Shown: positions 17,920 through 26,712 of the stretch, one piece after another
Position numbering within the stretch: the first letter of the stretch is position 1
How the letters are laid out: the number at the start of each line of letters is the position of its first letter
NCBI RefSeq assembly: GCF_002197645.1
Contig: NZ_CP021874.1
Span: forward strand, 3,658,001-3,722,000
Length of the DNA stretch: 64,000 nucleotides
Reading direction: 5' to 3'
From: Enterococcus wangshanyuanii
GTDB taxonomy: Bacteria > Bacillota > Bacilli > Lactobacillales > Enterococcaceae
The notes under the pieces: generated by a model
The model's input: the letters and a program-made list of their open reading frames with translations, nothing else
What the model was told of the DNA's origin: nothing
Databases searched by the model: none
Position numbers and translations under genes: made by a program

Positions 17920-18717
17920 ATGAAAAGTCAAATTACAAATGCGATGCACAGAGAGCAAGCACGGATTTCCTTGAAAAATCAATGGGGAACGATGGCTTGG
18001 ATTACATTTTTAGCAGTTTTTATCCGCTTTATTATCGGTTCAGTCGTAGGAGGAATCGCTAATTTCCCACAAGATAGTGGGGGAAATAATGTGATGTCTT
18101 TCTTACTGAATAACTTTCTATTTTTTGCGATTACGTATGGTACGTATTTTTGCGCACTGCAAGTCCTTAGAGGCAAACGTGTGCAGGCAAATATGCTAAC
18201 AACGATTTTCCAAGGGAAATTCTATTTGCCGATGTTATTGATCAATTTTACTCAGACTATTATCGAACTTTTGTTGAATCTACTTGTGTTATTGCCCATT
18301 CTCATTTCGTATGGTGCGACGATCTATTTTGGTTTGATGTTCAATACAGTGACAGTCAATCAATTTCAAACTGAAATGACAGGAGATATTTCCTTAGCTT
18401 TATTATTGATCATTTTTGGTTTACTGATGATTTTAGTCAGTGTGTTTGTTAGCGGTGTGTTCCAGTTTGCTGTTTGGGTGAAAATCGATGATCCTGAGTT
18501 ATCAGTTAGCGATTCACTTAAGTATGCTCTGTATTTGATGAAAGGACGTTTTGGCCAATATTTACTTTTACAGCTGTCATTTATCGGCTGGTTTATTATT
18601 GGAGCATTGGTACTTGGCATCGGTTTGTTATGGGTGATTCCTTATCACGATGTAGCAATCGCAAGTTTTTATGATGCAGCCCGTGATGAAAAAGGAGCAC
18701 CAGAAGTTATCGATTGA
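17920..18717 (+). CDS. DUF975 family integral membrane protein
   Basis: A 265-residue membrane protein with five or six hydrophobic segments and the family's KDQWG-like N-terminal motif, here LKNQWGTMAWITF. The ATG at 17920 is spaced nine bases from AAGAAAGG; a TTG two codons earlier is less likely. The function of DUF975 proteins is unknown. It is probably co-transcribed with the M42 peptidase. Confidence 0.8.
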   Translation: MKSQITNAMHREQARISLKNQWGTMAWITFLAVFIRFIIGSVVGGIANFPQDSGGNNVMSFLLNNFLFFAITYGTYFCALQVLRGKRVQANMLTTIFQGKFYLPMLLINFTQTIIELLLNLLVLLPILISYGATIYFGLMFNTVTVNQFQTEMTGDISLALLLIIFGLLMILVSVFVSGVFQFAVWVKIDDPELSVSDSLKYALYLMKGRFGQYLLLQLSFIGWFIIGALVLGIGLLWVIPYHDVAIASFYDAARDEKGAPEVID

Positions 18718-18725
18718 TACAAAGT

Positions 18726-18757
18726 AGAGCTGTCTTTCAATAGGCATGCTCTTTTTC
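18726..18757 (+). terminator. Weak intrinsic terminator after the DUF975 gene
   Basis: AGAGC and GCTCT pair around a loop of about 17 bases, and a run of five T follows. Confidence 0.5.
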
Positions 18758-18839
18758 TGTTTTCTCAGTTAATTCGTTCGCGCTATTTTCTTTTTTTATG
18801 TTACCATAAGGAAGAGAAGAATGAAGGAGGTTGATGGAG

Positions 18840-19580
18840 TTGAACATTACCGTTTTAGGCTGTTTAGGCGCATATCCATATAAAGGCGAAGGAACAAGTT
18901 CGTATTTGCTGGAATCGGATGGGTTTCAGCTTTTATTGGATGCAGGAAGTACGACGCTTGTAAATTTAGAGGAGCATATCGATCCGTTGGCACTTGATGC
19001 TGTGATCTTGTCTCATTATCATCATGATCATATCGCTGATTTGGGTGTATTGCAGTATTATCGCCAATTATATCCAGTGATGGAGCCGACGCCTGTTTTG
19101 CCGATTTATGGACATACAGATGATCAAATTCATTTTGAAGCATTGAATATGCCGAATGTGTCAAAAGCGGTGCCTTATTTTGAAGCAGAAGAATTAAAAA
19201 TAGGTCCATTTTTGATTACCTTTATGAAAACGATCCATCCAGTTCCTTGCTACGCCATGCGATTTGTAGAAGAAAAAACAGGTAAGGTTTTTGTTTATAC
19301 GGGAGACTCAGGTTATTTAGAAAGCTTTATTGATTTTGCTGAGGATGCGGATGTCTTTTTAGCAGATACGTACTTATTTGAAGGAAATGAACATCATCAT
19401 GCCCATTTTACGTCCAAAGAATCAGGAGAAATCGCTAAAGCTGCGCATGTTAAAATGCTTGTTTTGACTCATTTACCTCAACATGGTTCGTTAGAAGAAC
19501 TAAAAGAGCAAGCGCAAAAAGCAGCTGGAGATCAAGTAGAAGTTTGTTTAGCAGAGAAAAATTTAGTGATTACTATTTAA
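18840..19580 (+). CDS. MBL-fold metallo-hydrolase (YhfI/RNase Z-like)
   Basis: A metallo-beta-lactamase-fold hydrolase of about 246 residues. The HxHxDH zinc motif reads LSHYHHDHIADLG, with later ligands in HPVPCYAMR, YTGDSGY and LTHLPQHG. The N terminus ITVLGCLGAYP is typical of YhfI-like proteins, whose substrate is unknown. An ATG at 18834 lies only three bases after AAGGAGG, whereas the TTG at 18840 has a nine-base gap, so TTG is the likelier start. The next gene, lplA, starts 13 bases downstream and is probably co-transcribed. Confidence 0.85.
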   Translation: MNITVLGCLGAYPYKGEGTSSYLLESDGFQLLLDAGSTTLVNLEEHIDPLALDAVILSHYHHDHIADLGVLQYYRQLYPVMEPTPVLPIYGHTDDQIHFEALNMPNVSKAVPYFEAEELKIGPFLITFMKTIHPVPCYAMRFVEEKTGKVFVYTGDSGYLESFIDFAEDADVFLADTYLFEGNEHHHAHFTSKESGEIAKAAHVKMLVLTHLPQHGSLEELKEQAQKAAGDQVEVCLAEKNLVITI

Positions 19581-19593
19581 GGAGTGAGCAAGT

Positions 19594-20598
19594 GTGATTT
19601 TTGTACCAAATGAAAATAATGACCCAAGAGTAAACTTAGCAATCGAGACATATCTTCTAAAAGAAAAGCCATTGGATGAACCGATATTATTATTTTATAT
19701 CAATGATCCATCGATCATCATTGGTCGTAACCAAAATACGATCGAAGAAATCAATAAAGAATATGTGGATGAAAAAGGGATCCATGTTGTTCGTCGTTTA
19801 AGTGGTGGCGGTGCGGTGTATCATGATCACGGCAATCTGAATTTCAGCTTTATCATGCCGGATGATGGCAATTCCTTCCGTGATTTCGCTAAAGTCACAC
19901 AACCGATCATTCAAGCGCTTCATGAATTAGGGGTTTCTGGTGCTGAGTTGAAAGGTCGTAATGATTTAGTGATCGACGGCATGAAATTCTCAGGTAATGC
20001 GATGTACGCAACTGCCGGCAGAATGTTTGCCCATGGAACCTTGATGTTTGATAGCGATATCGACGAAGTAGTCAATGCTTTAAAAGTTCGTAAAGATAAA
20101 ATTGAATCAAAGGGAATCAAGTCTGTACGTTCACGTGTAACGAATATCAAACCATTCTTACCCGAAGAAAAACAAGGAATGACGACAGAAGAATTTCGTG
20201 AAGACATTCTATTGAAAATCTTTGGTGTAGATTCTGTCGATCAAGTAAAAACATATGAATTGACTGATGATGACTGGGAAAAAATCAATAAAATATCTGA
20301 TGAATATTATCGTAATTGGGATTGGAATTACGGCAAATCTCCTGCGTTCAATTTAGAACGCCGCCATCGCTTCCCAATTGGTGCAATCGATGCTCAAATG
20401 AATGTAGAAGATGGTGAAATCAAAGAAATCAAAATTTTTGGAGACTTTTTTGGCTTAGGTGAAATCAAAGATGTCGAAGAAATTTTAACTGGTACAAAAT
20501 ACGAAAAAGCAGCGATCGAAGAAGCTGTCGAGAAAATCGACGTGAAGAAATATTTCGGCAATATCGAAAAAGCTGATTTAGTCTCATTGTTATACTAA
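19594..20598 (+). CDS. lplA: Lipoate--protein ligase
   Basis: Attaches free lipoate to E2 and H proteins through lipoyl-AMP. The LplA catalytic domain shows IGRNQNTIEEIN, RRLSGGGAVYHD and the conserved lysine in DLVIDGMKFSGNA. A C-terminal accessory domain from about residue 250 (KSPAFNLERRHRFPIG) is present, giving 334 residues, the full bacterial type. The start is GTG at 19594 with AAGGAG nine bases upstream. No target E2 gene is in the window, so it likely serves pyruvate dehydrogenase elsewhere. Confidence 0.93.
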   Translation: MIFVPNENNDPRVNLAIETYLLKEKPLDEPILLFYINDPSIIIGRNQNTIEEINKEYVDEKGIHVVRRLSGGGAVYHDHGNLNFSFIMPDDGNSFRDFAKVTQPIIQALHELGVSGAELKGRNDLVIDGMKFSGNAMYATAGRMFAHGTLMFDSDIDEVVNALKVRKDKIESKGIKSVRSRVTNIKPFLPEEKQGMTTEEFREDILLKIFGVDSVDQVKTYELTDDDWEKINKISDEYYRNWDWNYGKSPAFNLERRHRFPIGAIDAQMNVEDGEIKEIKIFGDFFGLGEIKDVEEILTGTKYEKAAIEEAVEKIDVKKYFGNIEKADLVSLLY

Positions 20599-20682
20599 AT
20601 AGGACAACATAAAAAGGATCTATTTTATAAGCCAAGTAGACGTTGTTTATCGGCCACTTTTGTCAGCTGTTTACCCAAATTT

Positions 20683-20732
20683 AAAGAGTGTGGAACAAAA
20701 CTGATTTTTGTTTTTGTTCCACATTCTTTTTT
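20683..20732 (+). terminator. Intrinsic terminator after lplA
   Basis: AAAGAGTGTGGAACAAAA pairs with TTTTGTTCCACATTCTTT; the T-run merges with the -35 of the next promoter. Confidence 0.85.
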
Positions 20733-20759
20733 GACATCATAGCTATCTCTTCGTATAAT
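20731..20759 (+). promoter_or_regulatory. Consensus sigma-A promoter for the O-methyltransferase gene
   Basis: A perfect TTGACA and a perfect TATAAT are separated by 17 bases. This is the best promoter match in the window. Confidence 0.9.
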
Positions 20760-20784
20760 AAAGAAGCGAAAAGGAGCGGAATAT

Positions 20785-21465
20785 ATGCGAAATGAAATGA
20801 TGCATCGACCAGTTGTCAAAAAGGAACTTGTCGATTTTATGCGAGATAAACAAAAGAAAATCGAAGGTGAATTAGGTGTGATCGAGGAAGAAGCTCACGA
20901 AGCTGGCATCCCAGTCATTCCTCATGAAACAGTGGTTTTTTTACAATTTTTCTTAGATCAAATGAAGCCTAAAAATATTTTGGAAATCGGGACTGCAATC
21001 GGTTTTTCTTCTAGTTTGATGGCACAATATGTCGGGGAAGAAGGGCATGTCACGACGATCGATCGATTTGATGTGATGATCAGAAAAGCAAAAGCTACTT
21101 ATAAACGCTTAGGTTTAGAAGAGAAAGTGACCCTACTTGAAGGACAAGCTGCTGAGATTTTGCCTACATTAACAGGTCCATATGATTTTATTTTTATGGA
21201 TAGTGCAAAATCAAAGTATATTGAGTTTTTACCTGAATGCCTGCGATTATTACGTGTAGGTGGTGTTTTAATGGTTGATGACGTGTTTCAGGCTGGAACG
21301 ATCTTAGATCCGATCGAAGAGATTCCTCGTAGCCAACGGACAATTCATAGGAAGCTAAATCAATTTTTAGATACTGTGATGACTTATCCAGATTTGACTT
21401 CAACTCTATTACCATTAGGTGATGGTGTAATCATGATCACTAAAAACAAAGAACTAACTGAATAA
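20785..21465 (+). CDS. Class I SAM-dependent O-methyltransferase
   Basis: A 226-residue cytosolic methyltransferase like YrrM and catechol O-methyltransferases. SAM motif I is ILEIGTAIGFSSSLMA, the acidic residue after strand 2 is in VTTIDRFD, and FIFMDSAKSKY and LMVDDVFQAG hold likely metal-binding acids. YrrM-type proteins are sometimes linked to tRNA wobble hydroxyuridine methylation (TrmR), a possible role here. AAAAGGAGCGGA precedes the ATG. Confidence 0.85.
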   Translation: MRNEMMHRPVVKKELVDFMRDKQKKIEGELGVIEEEAHEAGIPVIPHETVVFLQFFLDQMKPKNILEIGTAIGFSSSLMAQYVGEEGHVTTIDRFDVMIRKAKATYKRLGLEEKVTLLEGQAAEILPTLTGPYDFIFMDSAKSKYIEFLPECLRLLRVGGVLMVDDVFQAGTILDPIEEIPRSQRTIHRKLNQFLDTVMTYPDLTSTLLPLGDGVIMITKNKELTE

Positions 21466-21472
21466 TAAACCT

Positions 21473-21510
21473 ACTCAGATCAAAATAGACATATTTGGTC
21501 TGAGTTTTTC
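21473..21510 (+). terminator. Intrinsic terminator after the O-methyltransferase gene
   Basis: ACTCAGA pairs with TCTGAGT, with further pairing inside, followed by TTTTT. Confidence 0.75.
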
Positions 21511-21544
21511 TACATCTACAATCAAACAATAAGAGGAGAGAAAG

Positions 21545-22171
21545 ATGACAAATGATGAACAAAAAATAAAAATATTAAATAATTTAGTCGCTCATTATGG
21601 GTATCAATATTGGTGGGAACAGGAGAATCGGATCGCTGACTGGGTATCGATGATTTTGATCCAGCAAACAACCGAAAAAAATGCGAATAAAGCGCTAGAC
21701 AATTTGACACCTCATCTTACCGTGGAGTCTCTACTGACGATCGATCTAAAAACCTTGCAAGAATTGATTCGCCCAGCGGGTTTCTATAAACAAAAAAGTG
21801 GCTATATTAAAGCACTGATCGAATGGTTTGCTTCACATGATGCTGATCTTGAAAAATTTCGCTCTTATCCAACTGAGGTTCTCAGAAAAGAACTTTTAGC
21901 AATCAAAGGAGTGGGAGGAGAAACTGCTGATGCGATGCTCTTATACATCTTTGAAAGAAATGTCTTTATTGCAGATCAATACGCTATGCGCTTGTTTACC
22001 CGCTTTGGTTACGGTCCTTATAAAAATTATGAAGCAATGCGCAGAGAATTCAATCATTTGACTGAACAAATTTCCCATCAGCAATGTAAAGAATGGCATG
22101 CAGCAATTGATGTTCATGGAAAACAGTTCTCTAAAAATAAGAAGATGGATGAAAGATTTCTGTTAGCATAA
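21545..22171 (+). CDS. HhH-GPD DNA glycosylase (endonuclease III-like, no Fe-S cluster)
   Basis: A 208-residue base-excision glycosylase. The helix-hairpin-helix is LLAIKGVGGETADAMLLY, followed by FIADQYAMRLF with the catalytic Asp in the expected place. The FeS cysteines found at the end of endonuclease III are absent, and only one Cys is present in the C-terminal part. This matches MagIII-like 3-methyladenine glycosylases or other endonuclease III relatives, so the damaged base is uncertain. AGAGGAG precedes the ATG. Confidence 0.82.
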   Translation: MTNDEQKIKILNNLVAHYGYQYWWEQENRIADWVSMILIQQTTEKNANKALDNLTPHLTVESLLTIDLKTLQELIRPAGFYKQKSGYIKALIEWFASHDADLEKFRSYPTEVLRKELLAIKGVGGETADAMLLYIFERNVFIADQYAMRLFTRFGYGPYKNYEAMRREFNHLTEQISHQQCKEWHAAIDVHGKQFSKNKKMDERFLLA

Positions 22172-22248
22172 GAAGAAATTATACTCAAGTATTTTAATGT
22201 TCATTTAAGTTTCAAGGCATATGCTCTTTTTGAACAGGAGGTATCGCA

Positions 22249-23106
22249 ATGAAACAGGAAAGAACAGTTAAAAGCTGGATGATTCAACTTTTTTCAATGG
22301 CAGCGCTCATGTTGCTGTTCATTTTTTTAGGACAAAAAAGTCTGATAGTATTTGCTGATAAATCACTTGAGAATAATCAGCCAACGGCCATTCAAACACC
22401 GACGATCATGGTTCCTGGGACAAACGGAACAGTGGATCGCTTTGATGGATTGATCAAAGCGTTAAAAGTAAATGAGCAGTCAGAGGTTTTAAAGGTAACC
22501 GTAGCGACTGACGGAACAGCTTCTTTCAGCGGAAAGCTTTCACCATCATCTGAGCATCCGATCATTGTGGTTGCTTTTGACGATAGTAGCGACGACACAT
22601 TAGCTATTCAGGGAAAATGGTATCAACAAGCACTGGAAGCTATACAAAAGAAATATACCTTTAAGACCTATAATTATTTGGGACATTCTAATGGCGGACT
22701 AGTGATCACTTCTTATTTGGAAAACTTTCGTTTAGCAGATGATCCCGAATTGAATAAACTGATAACTCTTGGAACACCATATAATGGTACTTCTAGTAAA
22801 GAGAATGATGCAGTCACTAATTTTAGTGAAGTAAAGCAAGTTAGTCAGTCATTAACGAGTTATGTCCAAAAGCGACATGAGCTTCCTTCGACGATCAAAA
22901 TGCTGAACATTGCTGGAGAAATCGAAAATGATGCAACGGATGGAACTGTTCCAGTCCAAAGTGTTTTTTCAGGAAGAATGATTTACCAAGAAAGCATAAC
23001 TGACTATCAAGAATTATTGATTCAGGGAGAAAAAACTAAGCATAGCGAGTTGGTCGAAAATACGGAAGTCATCCAACAGTTACGATCCTTCTTTTGGGAG
23101 AAGTAG
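22249..23106 (+). CDS. DUF915 alpha/beta hydrolase, membrane anchored or secreted
   Basis: A 285-residue protein with an N-terminal hydrophobic segment (about residues 11-36, signal or anchor) and an alpha/beta hydrolase fold. The nucleophile elbow is YLGHSNGGLV, and the C-terminal HSELVENTEV may give the catalytic His. It belongs to the DUF915 group of cell-surface hydrolases of Lactobacillales. A second member lies at 32150. The substrate is unknown. CAGGAGG precedes the ATG and a terminator follows directly. Confidence 0.82.
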   Translation: MKQERTVKSWMIQLFSMAALMLLFIFLGQKSLIVFADKSLENNQPTAIQTPTIMVPGTNGTVDRFDGLIKALKVNEQSEVLKVTVATDGTASFSGKLSPSSEHPIIVVAFDDSSDDTLAIQGKWYQQALEAIQKKYTFKTYNYLGHSNGGLVITSYLENFRLADDPELNKLITLGTPYNGTSSKENDAVTNFSEVKQVSQSLTSYVQKRHELPSTIKMLNIAGEIENDATDGTVPVQSVFSGRMIYQESITDYQELLIQGEKTKHSELVENTEVIQQLRSFFWEK

Positions 23107-23108
23107 TG

Positions 23109-23160
23109 CAACAGAAGTAGAAATGAAAAAACGTTCATTTTTACTTTTGTTGTTTTTTTA
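23109..23160 (+). terminator. Intrinsic terminator after the DUF915 gene
   Basis: AACAGAAGTAGAAATGAA pairs with TTCATTTTTACTTTTGTT and ends in a run of seven T. Confidence 0.85.
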
Positions 23161-23300
23161 TTTTATGCGAAAAAATCGTTTCATTACATTATGTAAAAAT
23201 AAATAGAAATCCTTTTTAGCACTCCTTTTTGACTTTATTGAGAATGAAGCCAGTATTTTCTCAAAGAGAAGCCTGAAATATCAAAAATAAAATAACTAAA

Positions 23301-23315
23301 TGATAATAATTCTAT
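23301..23315 (+). promoter_or_regulatory. PerR-like operator upstream of ahpC
   Basis: TGATAATAATTCTAT matches 11 of the 14 defined positions of the PerR box TTATAATNATTATAA and abuts the -35 of the ahpC promoter. Peroxide-responsive repression by PerR is the likely meaning. Confidence 0.7.
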
Positions 23316-23343
23316 TGACACAATTATTTCAAACTGATAGGCT
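23315..23343 (+). promoter_or_regulatory. ahpC promoter
   Basis: TTGACA at 23315-23320 and TAGGCT at 23338-23343 are 17 bases apart, with a TGA giving an extended -10. The leader to the ahpC start is about 90 bases. Confidence 0.7.
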
Positions 23344-23441
23344 AAGATTGTAGGAAAAAAAGTTTGCTGAAGTCAGTTTGTCTTTTTATTTTAGAAGAGT
23401 CCAGCTTTCTTTCAGTACATAAAAATTAGGAGGAAACATAA

Positions 23442-24005
23442 ATGAACTTAATCAACACAAAATTATTGGATTTTGAATGCGACGCGTACCAAGATGGAGA
23501 CTTTATTAAAGTTAGTACAGCAGATGTTTTAGGCAAATGGAGCATTTTCTTCTTTTATCCAGCTGACTTTTCATTTGTTTGTCCAACAGAATTAGGCGAT
23601 ATGCAAGATCACTATGACCACTTAAAAGAATTGAACTGTGAAGTCTATTCTGTGTCAGAAGATAGCCATTTTGTTCATAAAGCATGGGCAGATGCGACAG
23701 ATACGATCGGCAAAATCAAATACCCGATGCTAGCTGATCCAAACGGTAAAATCGCTCGTTTCTTCGGTGTTTTAAATGAAGAGTTAGGTCAAGCGTACCG
23801 TGGCACATTTATCGTCAGCCCAGAAGGCGAAATCAAATCTTACGAAATCAACGACATGGGAATCGGCCGTAACGCAGACGAATTAGTTCGTAAGCTGGAA
23901 GCTTCTCAATTTGTTGCTGAACACGGAGATAAGGTTTGTCCAGCAAACTGGAAACCAGGTGAAGAAACGATCGCGCCAAGCTTAGACTTAGTTGGTAAAA
24001 TCTAA
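23442..24005 (+). CDS. ahpC: Alkyl hydroperoxide reductase subunit C (peroxiredoxin)
   Basis: A 187-residue typical 2-Cys peroxiredoxin that reduces H2O2, organic peroxides and peroxynitrite. The peroxidatic cysteine is Cys47 in SFVCPTE and the resolving cysteine is in KVCPANW near residue 166. YRGTFIVSPEGEI is the usual second signature. AGGAGG precedes the ATG. It is followed after a weak terminator by the disulfide reductase that should recycle it. Confidence 0.96.
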   Translation: MNLINTKLLDFECDAYQDGDFIKVSTADVLGKWSIFFFYPADFSFVCPTELGDMQDHYDHLKELNCEVYSVSEDSHFVHKAWADATDTIGKIKYPMLADPNGKIARFFGVLNEELGQAYRGTFIVSPEGEIKSYEINDMGIGRNADELVRKLEASQFVAEHGDKVCPANWKPGEETIAPSLDLVGKI

Positions 24006-24028
24006 ATTTTTTTTAATAGCAAAACATA

Positions 24029-24072
24029 GAGGCTGAGACAGAAGCGTATAAACTTCTGGTTCGGCTTCTTTT
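24029..24072 (+). terminator. Partial terminator between ahpC and the reductase gene
   Basis: GAGGCTGA and AGAAG pair with CTTCT and TTCGGCTTC through some G-U pairs, followed by TTTT. It may lower expression of the second gene relative to the abundant peroxiredoxin. Confidence 0.65.
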
Positions 24073-24096
24073 AAAAAAGGAGACAGGAGAAAATAT

Positions 24097-25779
24097 ATGA
24101 GTCAAGAAATTTATGATTTGATCGTTATTGGTGGAGGATCGGCTGCTTTATCAGCTGGAATCTATGCTGGGCGGGCGATGCTTGATACATTGATCATCGA
24201 AAAAGATAAAATCGGCGGGCAAGTGACTACTACATCTGAAATTGTGAACTACCCGGCGATCAGAGCAACAACAGGTCCTGAATTAATGGAAGATATGCGT
24301 TTACAAGCGTTGGACTTTGGTGTGGACTTTACAACAGATGAAATCATTGACGTTGATTTAAGTCAGACAGTTAAAACAGTAAAGTCTGCAACTAAAACCT
24401 ATCAAGCCTATGCAGTGATCATTGCTACAGGGGCTTCTGCACGTAAAATCGGTTTTCCTGGAGAAGTAGAATTTACTGGTCGTGGAATCGCTTATTGCTC
24501 AACCTGTGATGGCGAATTTTTCCAAGGATTGGACATTTTTGTTTTAGGCGGTGGTTATGCTGCGGCTGAAGAAGCTGTTTATCTAACTCGTTATGGGAAA
24601 TCAGTAACGATGATCATTCGTGAGCCTGATTTTACTTGTGCGAAGCTAACAGCTGAAGCAGCAAAACAACATCCTGATATCAAGATCGTCTATAACACTG
24701 AAGTAAAAGAGATCACAGGAGACGATTTTGTCCGTAAAGCAGTCTTTTTCAATAATGAAACGGGTGAGGAAACAACCTATGAAGCACCAGAAGGCAGCAC
24801 GTTTGGTATGTTTGTCTTTGCTGGGAACAAACCAAGTACAGAAATCTTTGAAGGTAAAGTTGAGTTAGATCGCGGCTATGTGCCAACCAATGAAAATATG
24901 GAAACAAACGTACCAGGTGTTTACGCGGCTGGAGATCTTAGAATCAAAGAATTACGCCAAATCGTTACAGCTGTTGCAGATGGTGCAATTGCAGCAACAA
25001 GTGCACAAAAATATGTGACAGAGGAAAAAACAAAAGCTGGTTTGCCGATCGTTAACGCGCGCTTGGAAGCCCGTTTGGAAAAACAACGTGCTGAAAAGAA
25101 AGAAGTAAAACCTAAAGAGCAAAAACCTGCAAAAACCAGTGGAAACAATACATGGTTCCCTGATGCGATGAGAGAACAGCTTGGCGGAATCTTCGGTAAA
25201 TTAACGAAAAATGTAACATTACTGCAGATCATGGACAGTAGTGCAGAAAAATCACTTGAACTAAATTCATTCCTGACTGAGTTTGCTTCATTAAGTGATA
25301 AAATTCTTTTAGAAACGATCCAACAAGGCGAGAAAACTGATTTAGAAGAGCAATACGGTATTGATAAATTACCAAGTGTTGTTGTTTTGGACGACCAAGG
25401 AACATATACTGGTATCAAGTTTAGCGGTATTCCAAGTGGCCATGAAGTCAATTCGATCGTATTAGCTGTTTATAATGTAGGAAGCGAAGGCCAGCCGGTA
25501 GAAGCACCAGTTGTCGCTAAAATAAAAGAGTTGCCTAAGAAGAAAGTTCAAATTTTTGTCTCTTTAACTTGTCATTATTGTCCAGACGTTGTTGCCTCGT
25601 GTCAGCGAATTGCGTCACTGAATCACAATGTCGAAGCAGAAATGATCGATATTGGTGTTTTCCCAGAATTAAAAACAGAGAAAAAAATCATGAGTGTACC
25701 AGCAATGATCATTGATGATGAAGAAATTGTTTTTGGATCAAAAAATATGGAAGAAATCATTGAGATTTTAGAAAAATAA
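24097..25779 (+). CDS. AhpF-like FAD disulfide reductase with C-terminal thioredoxin folds
   Basis: A 560-residue fusion. Residues 1-310 are a thioredoxin reductase: FAD site IGGGSAALSAGIYAGR, redox pair CSTC (Cys134, Cys137), NAD(P)-binding LGGGYAAAEEA, and GVYAAGDLR. A charged linker (about 320-350) follows. Residues 355-560 look like two tandem thioredoxin folds, the second with an active CHYC at Cys492 and Cys495. Classic AhpF carries this double fold at the N terminus, so the order here is swapped. It should pass electrons from NAD(P)H to AhpC. AAAAAGGAGACAGGAGA precedes the ATG. Confidence 0.9.
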   Translation: MSQEIYDLIVIGGGSAALSAGIYAGRAMLDTLIIEKDKIGGQVTTTSEIVNYPAIRATTGPELMEDMRLQALDFGVDFTTDEIIDVDLSQTVKTVKSATKTYQAYAVIIATGASARKIGFPGEVEFTGRGIAYCSTCDGEFFQGLDIFVLGGGYAAAEEAVYLTRYGKSVTMIIREPDFTCAKLTAEAAKQHPDIKIVYNTEVKEITGDDFVRKAVFFNNETGEETTYEAPEGSTFGMFVFAGNKPSTEIFEGKVELDRGYVPTNENMETNVPGVYAAGDLRIKELRQIVTAVADGAIAATSAQKYVTEEKTKAGLPIVNARLEARLEKQRAEKKEVKPKEQKPAKTSGNNTWFPDAMREQLGGIFGKLTKNVTLLQIMDSSAEKSLELNSFLTEFASLSDKILLETIQQGEKTDLEEQYGIDKLPSVVVLDDQGTYTGIKFSGIPSGHEVNSIVLAVYNVGSEGQPVEAPVVAKIKELPKKKVQIFVSLTCHYCPDVVASCQRIASLNHNVEAEMIDIGVFPELKTEKKIMSVPAMIIDDEEIVFGSKNMEEIIEILEK

Positions 25780-25832
25780 ATAAATAAAAGTGAGGCTTGC
25801 ATCATGCAGGCCTCACTTTTATTTATTTATTC
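25776..25832. terminator. Bidirectional terminator between the reductase and SGNH hydrolase genes
   Basis: A long inverted repeat with AAAAGTGAGGC and GCCTCACTTTT is flanked by A-rich and T-rich arms. It includes the stop codon of the minus-strand gene. Confidence 0.88.
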
Positions 25833-26616
25833 CATATTTTTCATTTAGGTACTCTGAAAAAGGCTGTTCGATCGTCTGGAAAATCCGTTGAGCGATTTCT
25901 TCATGGCCTTTGGTGTTTGGATGCATATCTTTTTCGATTTCTTTCTTATCAAGTATATTCGGGTATTTTTTTGGATCAATCGTATCTGTTCGTGTAGTCC
26001 ATAGACCACGAATATTTGCAACTGGCACCTCATATTTTGCTCCAACTTTAAAAAGAACATCATCGTAGCGCTGGGATAATTTTTGATCGCGATTCCAAGT
26101 AGTCACTAAAACGATAAAAATGCGTTCAGCCTGCAACTCTGTAACAATATGAGAAATATTTGCTTCAAATTGAATTAAGCTTTGATCATCTTTATGAGCT
26201 AAAATATCATTGGTACCATATTCGATCGTTACCAAATCTGGTTTTTGTTCTTTTATTTCTTCAATGCTGGATATCCCCAAACCACTGGCTTTTTCGCCTG
26301 CTTTGAAAATACCTTTTTGATCAATGGCTATATCAAACTCTTTCGAAAGTTCATCCGCTAAGACAGAAGTAAATTTCTCTTCCTCTTTCTCAACGATCCA
26401 GCCAGCACTCAAGCTGTCACCCATCGGAGCGTATATAAGTTTATCTGGTACATTCGTTGAGACGTCATTTGTTGTTGGATAGGTTGTTTCAACCGTACTT
26501 GATTCAGCAGCTTCCATCAGCTTTTCTTTGGCAGGAGTTGCGGCAAAGAAAAAATAGAGTACAAAAATAATAATAGGAACAGCTGCGCCAGCCAATACAT
26601 AACTAATCTTTTTCAT
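25819..26616 (-). CDS. SGNH/GDSL hydrolase, membrane anchored
   Basis: A 265-residue protein with an N-terminal membrane segment (about residues 5-27) and an extracellular SGNH domain. Block I is YAPMGDSLSAGW (nucleophile Ser), block III is EYGTNDIL, and block V is DMHPNTKGHEEIA with the Asp/His pair. The fold covers lipases, esterases and peptidoglycan or glycan deacetylases, so the substrate is not fixed. AAAGGATG precedes the ATG. It converges with the ahpC-linked reductase gene. Confidence 0.86.
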   Translation of the reverse strand: MKKISYVLAGAAVPIIIFVLYFFFAATPAKEKLMEAAESSTVETTYPTTNDVSTNVPDKLIYAPMGDSLSAGWIVEKEEEKFTSVLADELSKEFDIAIDQKGIFKAGEKASGLGISSIEEIKEQKPDLVTIEYGTNDILAHKDDQSLIQFEANISHIVTELQAERIFIVLVTTWNRDQKLSQRYDDVLFKVGAKYEVPVANIRGLWTTRTDTIDPKKYPNILDKKEIEKDMHPNTKGHEEIAQRIFQTIEQPFSEYLNEKYGINK

Positions 26617-26653
26617 CTAGAACATCCTTTTTTTGTAGTAGTCTAGAGTATAC

Positions 26654-26702
26654 CAAAAAAAGACCGCTTCCTACAACTTGAAATTCAAGTGGAAGAAGCG
26701 GC
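26654..26702 (-). terminator. Intrinsic terminator of the DnaQ-like exonuclease gene
   Basis: On the minus strand CCGCTTC and CACTTGAA pair with TTCAAGT and GAAGCGG, followed by seven T. Confidence 0.82.
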
Positions 26703-26712
26703 GAAAGCCAGA

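Noticed and set aside
24921..25451. A 176-codon minus-strand frame inside the AhpF-like gene
   Set aside because: Overlaps a strongly supported gene; composition is that of an antisense shadow.
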